DNA from: Betaproteobacteria bacterium
GTDB lineage: Bacteria; Pseudomonadota; Gammaproteobacteria; Burkholderiales; SG8-39
Direction of reading: 5' to 3'
Length of the DNA stretch: 5,831 nucleotides
Assembly: GCA_011391185.1 (NCBI GenBank)
Contig: JAABRB010000232.1
Coordinates: 1-5,831 of the forward strand
Shown: positions 1 through 4,690 of the stretch, in pieces
Position numbering within the stretch: position 1 is the stretch's first letter
Layout: each line of letters starts with the position of its first letter
Position numbers and translations under genes: made by a program
The notes under the pieces: model-generated
The model's database searches: none
The model's input: only the letters and a program-made list of their open reading frames with translations
Told to the model about the DNA's origin: nothing

Positions 1-8
1 CTCCACCA
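1..8 (+). tRNA. 3' end of an upstream tRNA (possibly tRNA-Ala), truncated by the window edge
   Basis: The first eight bases read CTCCACCA. This is how tRNA-Ala genes typically end: the last acceptor-stem bases CTCC, discriminator A, then encoded CCA. A complete tRNA-Glu follows 36 bases later, and Ala and Glu tRNA genes are often adjacent in proteobacteria. Eight bases cannot prove identity, and the cloverleaf lies outside the window. Confidence 0.4.
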
Positions 9-44
9 GGTGCCGAATTGGTAGTATTTTGATGTAACGTCCGG

Positions 45-120
45 GTCCCCATCGTCTAGAGGCCTAGGACGTCGCCCTTTCACGGCGCAAACCGGGGTTC
101 GAATCCCCGTGGGGACGCCA
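45..120 (+). tRNA. tRNA-Glu (anticodon UUC)
   Basis: A full 76-base cloverleaf with encoded CCA. The acceptor arm GTCCCCA (45-51) pairs with TGGGGAC (110-116), then discriminator G117 and CCA 118-120. The T arm is CGGGG (93-97), loop TTCGAAT (98-104) and CCCCG (105-109). The anticodon loop is CTTTCAC (77-83), giving anticodon TTC at 79-81, which reads GAA and GAG. The sequence closely matches gammaproteobacterial tRNA-Glu, including the D-arm segment GTCTAGAGGCC. The outermost anticodon-stem pair is T72 against C88, a mismatch where the E. coli gene has C-G; the other four pairs are intact. The gene probably lies in a short tRNA operon with the tRNA that ends at position 8, and it is followed directly by a terminator. 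Confidence 0.97.
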
Positions 121-123
121 ATC

Positions 124-152
124 AGAAAGCCGCCCCGGGGCGACTTTCTTTT
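124..152 (+). terminator. Rho-independent terminator of the tRNA unit
   Basis: AGAAAG (124-129) pairs with CTTTCT (144-149), and CGCCCC (131-136) with GGGGCG (137-142). The result is a long GC-rich hairpin with one C-A mismatch (130/143), running into a short T tract (145-152, interrupted by C148). It starts four bases after the tRNA CCA. The hairpin could also stop transcripts of the gene converging from 231-608, but there is no good T tract on that side. Confidence 0.85.
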
Positions 153-230
153 GCACGGCCGACCGAGTACACACTCGCTCGTCGGGTTGAGCCGGAAAAA
201 TCCCCCCGCATTCCGCGTGGCACACCGAGG

Positions 231-608
231 TCACATCCTGCCGGCAGTGCGCTCCAGCTCGCCGGCCAATTTCGACCCGTTGGTCGTGTGAATCGGGGCA
301 GTCTTGCCCCAGAAGGAGGCCGCGCCGGAAAGGGTCACAGTCGCGTTGAATGGCGACGCATGGTCTGTGGTTTCAGTCGATGCCCAGAAGGAAACACGAT
401 TCGCGGCCTCTTTCGCCGGGTTCGACCGTTGCGCGGTTGCGGCCGGGGCAGGGGCGAACCAATCGAGCCGTTTGGCGCCTGTCTCAACCGGGCGATCGAT
501 CAGCGCCGACGCCGATAGGGAAAATCCGTACAGCGCGACCAGGACGGCGACCGCGCCGAAGGCGCGCATGATGCCGAACCCTTCTGTTCCCTTGAACCGA
601 TCTCCCAC
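231..608 (-). CDS. Small exported protein of unknown function with an internal SFW repeat
   Basis: I do not recognise a family. The 125-residue product starts at a GTG (606-608) preceded by a strong AGGAGG site (614-619, five-base gap). A later ATG at 567-569 (residue 14) has only a weak AGAAGGG upstream and would give a more conventional signal-peptide length. Residues 15-35 form a hydrophobic segment ending Ala-Ser-Ala, typical of signal peptidase I cleavage after residue 35, so the mature protein of about 90 residues should be periplasmic or secreted. A Pro/Ala-rich linker lies at 52-59. Two similar segments follow: Ser-Phe-Trp at 73-75 with Thr78 and Thr-Thr-Asp 80-82, then Ser-Phe-Trp at 98-100 with Thr103 and Thr-Thr-Asn 108-110. 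There are no cysteines and no membrane anchor after cleavage. It is last on the minus strand and separated from the oxygenase gene by a palindrome-rich gap, so it probably has its own promoter. Confidence 0.72.
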   Translation of the reverse strand: MGDRFKGTEGFGIMRAFGAVAVLVALYGFSLSASALIDRPVETGAKRLDWFAPAPAATAQRSNPAKEAANRVSFWASTETTDHASPFNATVTLSGAASFWGKTAPIHTTNGSKLAGELERTAGRM

Positions 609-613
609 GAGAG

Positions 614-619
614 CCTCCT
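614..619 (-). promoter_or_regulatory. Ribosome binding site that decides the GTG start at 608
   Basis: The minus strand reads AGGAGG here, five bases before the GTG. It is a full anti-Shine-Dalgarno match and much better than anything upstream of the in-frame ATG at 569, so the GTG is preferred. Confidence 0.7.
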
Positions 620-709
620 CCTGTGTTCCGGGACCCGGCGGGAATCGCTGGCCCGATAGAGGCTACTGTAGGGTTCTGCGGTGCAGATTTCGTGGTCGGG
701 CGACCCAGT

Positions 710-734
710 GGAATTGTGCCGGATGCACAATTCC
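710..734. promoter_or_regulatory. Perfect 10-base-arm palindrome, candidate operator
   Basis: The left arm GGAATTGTGC (710-719) and right arm GCACAATTCC (725-734) are exact reverse complements around a five-base spacer, CGGAT. The core has the T-N11-A shape seen in many LysR-type regulator sites, but other dimeric regulators would fit. It lies about 100 bases upstream of the GTG of the small exported gene and about 46 bases beyond the oxygenase stop. No T tract follows on either strand, so an intrinsic terminator is less likely. An mRNA-stabilising 3' stem-loop of the oxygenase transcript remains possible. Confidence 0.5.
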
Positions 735-754
735 GGGAGCAGAGCCCGACGTTC

Positions 755-770
755 CGTGAACTAGCTCACA
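755..770. promoter_or_regulatory. CRP-like dyad between the oxygenase and the small exported gene
   Basis: The bases CGTGA-N6-TCACA match the CRP/FNR-superfamily half-site pattern TGTGA-N6-TCACA at nine of ten half-site positions. The site begins 11 bases beyond the oxygenase stop and lies about 150 bases upstream of the small exported gene on the minus strand. That is far for class I activation, and no convincing -10/-35 pair was found between them. It could be a chance dyad or part of the 3' untranslated structure of the oxygenase mRNA. Confidence 0.25.
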
Positions 771-780
771 GTTCGGCGGG

Positions 781-1794
781 TCAGGCCTGTCCGGAGACCT
801 TGCCGTAGTGGGTGTAGGTGTTCTCCATGTACCACTTGAAGAACGCGCCGTACGACTCCTCCGGATACTTCGATGGTCGGCTGTCGTCCGTGCAGGTCGG
901 GAGCACCTTGCACAACGCGTCGAGGCTGGTGTTGACGAAACACGCCATCGAGTAGCGGTGATTCACCGGAGGCGGCAGCACCCGGTGCGGCGTTGCCCGA
1001 AAACGGTCATTGGTCCAGCGCGACAGAAACTGACCGGTATTCACGATCAGGCTGCCCGGGGCGACGACGGGCCAGAACCAAGTGCCGTCCTCAGCCTGGA
1101 TCTGCAAGCCTTCCTCCTTGGATGGCGGAAGGAAGGTCATGAACCCCGTGTCGGCGTGCGCGCCCAGACCGAACTGGTTTGCCGGTGGGTCCGGGTCCGG
1201 CGGGTAATGGGCCATGCGGAAATAGGTGTAACCATCCCGGAAGTAGGGGTCGAAGAAATCCTCCCGCATGCCGAGTGCGGCGGACCAGATCGGCAGGGTT
1301 GCGCGCCCCAGGGCATCCATCGCGGCCATGAATTCCAGCACGGTCTCCCTGAACCCCGGAAGGCTGTCCGGCCACGGATTGGCGCCAAAGAAGCGCCGCC
1401 CTTCACGCACGCCGGGATGGTCGGAGCCGTACTCGGTGGCGAGCACGAGGGTCTCGTTGCCGTCGAGGCGCGTATTGTCGTGAAAGGTCGAATGCTTGAC
1501 GATAGTCGCCTTCGGCGGGATGTAGCCGCGCTGATGCTCATTGACCTTGAGCTTCAGTTTGTCGTCCATGGGCAGATCGTGAAAACGCTGCACCTCCGCC
1601 TCGGCACGGGCCACCAGGTCGTCACGGATGCCGTGGCCGACGACGCACATGAATCCCACCGTCTCGCACGTGCGGCGCCAACGGCTGACGAGATCATCGA
1701 AGCCGGACCGGGCTCCTGACAGGAACGGTCCGAGGTCCATGACCGGCAGCGCTCGACGGGGGAATCTTCCGATCCAGGATGAATCCGGGCTCAT
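781..1794 (-). CDS. Isopenicillin N synthase-like 2-oxoglutarate/Fe(II)-dependent oxygenase
   Basis: The 337-residue product is a cytoplasmic non-haem iron oxygenase that should couple 2-oxoglutarate (or direct substrate) oxidation to hydroxylation or a similar reaction; the substrate cannot be read from sequence. The N-terminal DIOX_N-like part runs from about residue 17 (Leu-Pro-Val-Met-Asp-Leu) through Gly-Phe-x-x-Val-x-Gly-His-Gly at 47-55. The C-terminal double-stranded beta-helix holds the iron triad His213-x-Asp215 (in Gly-Ala-His-Ala-Asp-Thr-Gly) and His270 (Thr-Pro-His-Arg-Val), plus the Arg280-Tyr-Ser282 pair that binds the 2-oxoglutarate carboxylate. All key residues are intact and length is normal for the family. 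The start is uncertain: ATG 1794 or in-frame ATG 1821, neither with a strong binding site; the latter lies five bases past the upstream gene's stop and could be translationally coupled. It probably forms an operon with the DUF4124-type gene. Confidence 0.93.
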   Translation of the reverse strand: MSPDSSWIGRFPRRALPVMDLGPFLSGARSGFDDLVSRWRRTCETVGFMCVVGHGIRDDLVARAEAEVQRFHDLPMDDKLKLKVNEHQRGYIPPKATIVKHSTFHDNTRLDGNETLVLATEYGSDHPGVREGRRFFGANPWPDSLPGFRETVLEFMAAMDALGRATLPIWSAALGMREDFFDPYFRDGYTYFRMAHYPPDPDPPANQFGLGAHADTGFMTFLPPSKEEGLQIQAEDGTWFWPVVAPGSLIVNTGQFLSRWTNDRFRATPHRVLPPPVNHRYSMACFVNTSLDALCKVLPTCTDDSRPSKYPEESYGAFFKWYMENTYTHYGKVSGQA

Positions 1795-1826
1795 GTCCGA
1801 TCGCCAGGTTACGGATCGCATTCCGC

Positions 1827-2312
1827 TCAGCGCACCCGTTCCCAGGAATTCGTGGCGCGGTCGAGACGATCGTGCGCTCCGTTGACGGACAGGCGCAATC
1901 CCTGAACGAGCGTCCAATATGCGGGGCTCAGGCGCGTGCCGCCGTCTACGTTCCCCAACCGCTCGCCGGGCAGCGGTTCGAGTCCTGCCTGCAGCGCCTG
2001 ACGGGCCTGGTTCATCATCGCGTATGCGGCATCGACGCCCGTGGATTGCGCGGCACTCGCGTTGCTCGCGTTCTTGTCCCGGGTTTCGCGACGGGCGCGC
2101 ATCGCATCTTCGACTTCCGCCGGGGCCGGAGTCGGCTCGGTCAGCGTCTCCGCAAGCTTGCCTCGGGTGTACTGGTCCGTGTACCCGGACTGACTGTCCG
2201 TATAAAGTATCGTGCCGTCGGGCATCCGATATTTGTAGATATGCTGTCCAAGCGCGGGCATCATTGCCAGCCCCAGCAGCCCCGATGCGAGCACAACTCG
2301 CGCGACCTTCAT
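1827..2312 (-). CDS. Exported DUF4124-domain protein
   Basis: The 161-residue product begins at an ATG (2310-2312) with GGAGG at 2321-2325, eight bases upstream. This start is clearly better than upstream in-frame starts, which would bury the signal peptide. Residues 1-22 are a signal peptide (Lys2/Arg5, hydrophobic core, Ala-Leu-Gly before the cleavage site). Residues 23-40 match the DUF4124 N-terminal pattern, Ile-Tyr-Lys-Tyr, then Pro-Asp-Gly-Thr and Tyr-Thr-Asp. A charged, Ala-rich, probably helical middle follows. The C-terminal part contains Glu-Pro-Leu-Pro-Gly-Glu-Arg and a Ser-Pro-Ala-Tyr-Trp segment, a layout I recall from other DUF4124 proteins of beta- and gammaproteobacteria. The family is periplasmic and its function is unknown. 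It is probably first in a unit with the oxygenase gene (stop to start 5 or 32 bases), with its promoter in the divergent region 2313-2478. Confidence 0.9.
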   Translation of the reverse strand: MKVARVVLASGLLGLAMMPALGQHIYKYRMPDGTILYTDSQSGYTDQYTRGKLAETLTEPTPAPAEVEDAMRARRETRDKNASNASAAQSTGVDAAYAMMNQARQALQAGLEPLPGERLGNVDGGTRLSPAYWTLVQGLRLSVNGAHDRLDRATNSWERVR

Positions 2313-2478
2313 CAAAGGTTCCTCCGTTACACTGTCCGCGAATTCCCGTGCCCGAGTTCGAGGGAGTCGGCGCCGGGGACCAGCGCGTATTTTGAACCCA
2401 TTTTGTACCATATCGGCGTATGCCCCGAGATTTGCGGGCTGCCTGTCCATCACAAACGACCGCTACGGTGGGAGATCT
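2313..2478. promoter_or_regulatory. Divergent intergenic region between the DUF4124 gene and the lipoprotein gene
   Basis: The 166 bases lie between the start codons of two oppositely oriented genes, so promoters for both should be here. An AT-richer patch at about 2388-2413 contains two CAAAAT elements on the minus strand (-10-like) and TTGAAC and TTGTAC on the plus strand (-35-like). None pairs with a partner at 16-18 bases, so no exact promoter is called. No strong palindrome was seen. Confidence 0.4.
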
Positions 2479-3072
2479 ATGAACAGCTTGATCGAAAAAT
2501 TGACCGACTCCAGGAAGACGGGCGCTCGTATCGAGGGGATCGTCCGAAGGACCAGTCTTCGGCCATGGCGTGTCATCGTGCCCGCTGCCGCAGTCCTCCT
2601 GCTCGGCTCGTGCGACACGACGAATTACGCCGCCAAACAGGAGGCGCAGACGCCGTCTGCGCCCGTGGCGCCGACCCAAATCGTTACCGGTTCGAAGCTG
2701 TCGCTGCGTACGCCGCTCAGTCTTCCGGAAGGCGGAGCTCCGCTGCTGTTCCAGAGGAACGCGATCGTGAAGCAGAGCGAGCTTGCTGACAATGCGCCGT
2801 TCTGTCGATTCACGGCTGCGAGTTCCGGTGTGCCCCGCACCCTCAAGCCCACGACATTCACGGTGCGGAACATCGATTACGATGAAAAGCAGTCCGCATC
2901 GGGGCCGCGGCCCGTCAGCGTGACCCACTATCGACTCAATTTGGCTCCGAATCAGCCGGGGTACGTGTTGAGCTGCCAATGGCCCGAGGGGGCGCCCGCG
3001 GGCGCGTTCGTGACGAGCGACGACGTCCAGGGGACGGTCAGCGCCTTTTTCACCATCGACCCCCTGCGCTGA
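2479..3072 (+). CDS. Predicted lipoprotein of unknown function
   Basis: The 197-residue product starts at an ATG with a GGTGGGAG site ending four bases upstream. In-frame codons upstream of it (from 2392) lack a comparable site. A hydrophobic segment (residues 32-43) ends in the lipobox Leu-Leu-Gly-Ser-Cys45, with Asp at +2, so it is probably lipidated at Cys45. The n-region is unusually long (about 31 residues) and contains Arg23-Arg24-Thr-Ser-Leu-Arg, resembling a twin-arginine motif, so Tat export is possible. The mature part starts with an Ala/Pro/Thr-rich linker and then a compact domain with two cysteines (Phe-Cys-Arg and Leu-Ser-Cys-Gln-Trp) that may form a disulfide. I do not recognise the family. 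By E. coli rules Asp at +2 favours inner-membrane retention, but this rule does not hold in all gammaproteobacteria. It is divergent from the DUF4124 gene and converges with the membrane-protein gene. Confidence 0.8.
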   Translation: MNSLIEKLTDSRKTGARIEGIVRRTSLRPWRVIVPAAAVLLLGSCDTTNYAAKQEAQTPSAPVAPTQIVTGSKLSLRTPLSLPEGGAPLLFQRNAIVKQSELADNAPFCRFTAASSGVPRTLKPTTFTVRNIDYDEKQSASGPRPVSVTHYRLNLAPNQPGYVLSCQWPEGAPAGAFVTSDDVQGTVSAFFTIDPLR

Positions 3073-3143
3073 CGTCGCGCGTCGGCTCGAGTCGCGCGCG
3101 AGCGGCGTCGGTGCCGGCGGATGCAGGTGAGCGGGGAGGGGAA

Positions 3144-3584
3144 TCAGCCCGCCATGCCTCCAATGCGGCCGCCGGCAACGAGGTACAGACTCGCCAGGAC
3201 CCGAAGCAGGCCGGCCATTCGCGCGAGCCCTACCGTCACCGGATTGAACAGCGCCGGCAGCACGCTCGCCAGCCGCGCTGAGAGCAGGAAAACGAAGATG
3301 CTGGACGTCGCGTACACGACGGGCGGCAACCCCGGGTTGGGCGCCAAGCCGACCGCTTGGAAGCGCGAACTGTTCGCGAAGGCACCGAACAGCATTCCGA
3401 TTGCCAGGATCCCGAGTAGCGCGGGCAACGGGGGCACGATCGTCTGCAAGCCCTTGGTGGCACTGAGAAACAGTGCGATGCTGAGAGCCGTCCCGCCGAA
3501 ATACCAGATGACGAACACGAGCGGATCCACCCCGAAATGCTGCTTGAAGAACGGGATCGCGAAGACCGACGGCACGATCGCCAC
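3144..3584 (-). CDS. Small EamA/DMT-like membrane protein, possibly disrupted at its N-terminus
   Basis: From the GTG at 3582-3584 the product has 146 residues, with hydrophobic segments near residues 1-13, 20-42, 47-70 and 84-110, and a weaker C-terminal one. Size and topology suit a single EamA/drug-metabolite-transporter repeat, half of a usual ten-helix carrier, so it would have to act as a dimer or be a different small permease. The family call rests on general character, not a diagnostic motif. The GTG has no good binding site. A much better start, an ATG at 3621-3623 in the same frame with GGAGG at 3630-3634, is followed by TGA at codon 5 (3609-3611); between the TGA and the GTG the frame encodes Phe-Thr-Ile-Ser-Ile-Leu-Ala-Thr, the rest of a natural first helix. 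The gene is therefore either broken by a nonsense mutation (Trp TGG to TGA would be one change) or restarts at the GTG. It converges on the lipoprotein gene. Confidence 0.65.
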   Translation of the reverse strand: MAIVPSVFAIPFFKQHFGVDPLVFVIWYFGGTALSIALFLSATKGLQTIVPPLPALLGILAIGMLFGAFANSSRFQAVGLAPNPGLPPVVYATSSIFVFLLSARLASVLPALFNPVTVGLARMAGLLRVLASLYLVAGGRIGGMAG

Positions 3585-3608
3585 CGTGGCGAGTATGGAT
3601 ATTGTGAA

Positions 3609-3637
3609 TCAGGTTTCCGCCATCTTTTCCCTCCCTT
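3609..3637 (-). other. Ribosome binding site, ATG and early in-frame TGA in front of the membrane-protein gene
   Basis: On the minus strand the bases read AAGGGAGGGAAAAG, then ATG GCG GAA ACC TGA. The binding site and spacing (six bases) are the best in this neighbourhood after that of the gene at 231-608. The reading stops after Met-Ala-Glu-Thr, yet the same frame is open beyond it and encodes a membrane protein to 3144. It could be a nonsense-mutated start region, a five-codon leader with reinitiation at GTG 3584, or a sequencing error at one of 3609-3611. Confidence 0.6.
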
Positions 3638-3773
3638 GATTCCTGTTCCCGGTCGGTCACGCACGCGCTGTGCCACCCCGGAATAACCTGTTGGCAATGT
3701 CCCTCACCGTGCGCGCCAGTGACGGGGGACACAGGCCGTGCACTTGTTCCGGCGGGGCAACGGCTCGCCCGAA

Positions 3774-3779
3774 TATAAT
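3774..3779 (+). promoter_or_regulatory. Consensus -10 element upstream of the amidotransferase gene
   Basis: An exact TATAAT lies 48 bases before the ATG at 3828, in otherwise GC-rich DNA. No good -35 sits 16-18 bases upstream: TTGTTC at 3744-3749 is 24 bases away. Recognition would rest mainly on the -10 or on an activator. Transcription would start near 3786, leaving a leader of about 40 bases. Confidence 0.5.
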
Positions 3780-3827
3780 CCCGGCTCGATCCACGCCGCG
3801 TGAACGCGAGCCCATCGCCGACCGACA

Positions 3828-4643
3828 ATGTGCCGACTGTATGGTTTCCGCTCGAGTTATCCCAGGAAGATCGAGTGTGAACTGATCCGCGCGGAGAATT
3901 CACTGCTGGCGCAAAGCGTGAAGGATGCGCACGGCAACAGCCATCCGGACGGATGGGGCCTCGCGATCCACAATGGCACCACACCGCACGTCGTACGGCA
4001 GGCCAGGGCCGCGAGCCAGAGCACGGCGTTTCGCTGGGTATCGGCGCAGGTCCATTCCTGCACCGTGCTCGCGCATGTGCGGCGCGCGACGATCGGTGAC
4101 CTGCGGCCCGAGAACACACATCCCTTCTCGCACGGGCGCTGGATATTCGCCCACAACGGCACGCTCGGCGCGTTCCCCGCATTGCGCGAGCGGATGCTGG
4201 CCGCGACCAACGAGGACCAGCGCCGTGCGATCCTGGGTGAGACCGACAGCGAGCACATCTTTCACTTCCTGCTGGCGCGCGCCGAGACGCAGTCCGATAA
4301 ACCGTTGATCGATGCGGTTCGCACGGGCGTGAACGAGCTGATCGATTGGGCACGCCGGGAGTCGCCGACGACCGAGATCGGACTCAACATGATCATGACT
4401 GATGGCGACGAGAGCGTCGGCGTGCGTTTCGGGCGCACCCTCTGGTATACATCGCGAGACCGCGTGCATCCCTGCGAGGTCTGTGGCGGCGCATTGCACG
4501 TGGAGGGGGTTCCGCCCGCCGATTATCACGCGATTGTCGTGGCATCCGAGCCGATCACGCGCAGCGAGCCCTGGGAATCGTTCGGGGAGGGGGCGATTTT
4601 TCGCATCGACCCCGGCGCGCGACTGCACATCGAGGCGCTTTGA
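3828..4643 (+). CDS. Class II glutamine amidotransferase (YafJ-type)
   Basis: The 271-residue product is an N-terminal-nucleophile amidotransferase that should hydrolyse glutamine and pass on ammonia; the acceptor is unknown for this family. Met1-Cys2-Arg-Leu-Tyr-Gly places the catalytic cysteine to become residue 1 after Met removal, which fixes the start. Other family motifs are His-Pro-Asp-Gly-Trp-Gly-Leu-Ala (39-46), Ala-His-Val-Arg-Arg-Ala-Thr (82-88), Glu-Asn-Thr-His-Pro-Phe (95-100), Ala-His-Asn-Gly (108-111, oxyanion hole) and Thr-Asp-Ser-Glu (139-142, glutamine binding). A Cys-x-x-Cys pair lies at 216/219. No synthase domain is attached, unlike GltB, PurF, GlmS or AsnB; length is normal for stand-alone YafJ-like proteins. 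EgtC, the hercynine-pathway relative, is an alternative, but no other ergothioneine gene is visible. There is no clear Shine-Dalgarno site. The flavin monooxygenase gene follows by 47 bases on the same strand. Confidence 0.93.
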   Translation: MCRLYGFRSSYPRKIECELIRAENSLLAQSVKDAHGNSHPDGWGLAIHNGTTPHVVRQARAASQSTAFRWVSAQVHSCTVLAHVRRATIGDLRPENTHPFSHGRWIFAHNGTLGAFPALRERMLAATNEDQRRAILGETDSEHIFHFLLARAETQSDKPLIDAVRTGVNELIDWARRESPTTEIGLNMIMTDGDESVGVRFGRTLWYTSRDRVHPCEVCGGALHVEGVPPADYHAIVVASEPITRSEPWESFGEGAIFRIDPGARLHIEAL

Positions 4644-4690
4644 GAAAGCGTTCTGCTTGAACAACAGATCAAAGGGGAGCGGCGGGGTAC

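Noticed and set aside
45..120. tRNA-Glu as an attachment site for an integrated element.
   Set aside because: No repeat of the tRNA 3' end was noticed elsewhere in the window, and no integrase or phage-like gene is present.
304..759. A 151-codon plus-strand open frame opposite the small exported gene.
   Set aside because: It has no signal or domain, while the minus-strand frame has a strong ribosome binding site and a proper signal peptide.
808..1719. A 303-codon plus-strand open frame.
   Set aside because: It is antisense to the oxygenase, with no recognisable domain in its translation, while the opposite strand carries the complete iron- and 2-oxoglutarate-binding residues.
3071..3109. 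GC-rich inverted repeats (GACGTC with GGCGTC; GCTCG with CGAGC) after the lipoprotein gene as a terminator.
   Set aside because: The arms overlap and are short, and no T tract follows on either strand. In this GC-rich convergent gap such dyads are expected by chance.
781..4353. A single minus-strand open frame of 1190 codons spanning several genes.
   Set aside because: Only the last 337 codons (from 1794) look like a protein, the oxygenase. Upstream, the translation is Arg/Ser/Pro/Gly-rich low-quality sequence that runs through the amidotransferase, membrane-protein and lipoprotein genes in other frames. High GC keeps stops rare, so this is not a giant fusion protein.
3900..4664. A 254-codon minus-strand open frame.
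   Set aside because: It is antisense to the amidotransferase, whose catalytic cysteine and family motifs are on the plus strand.
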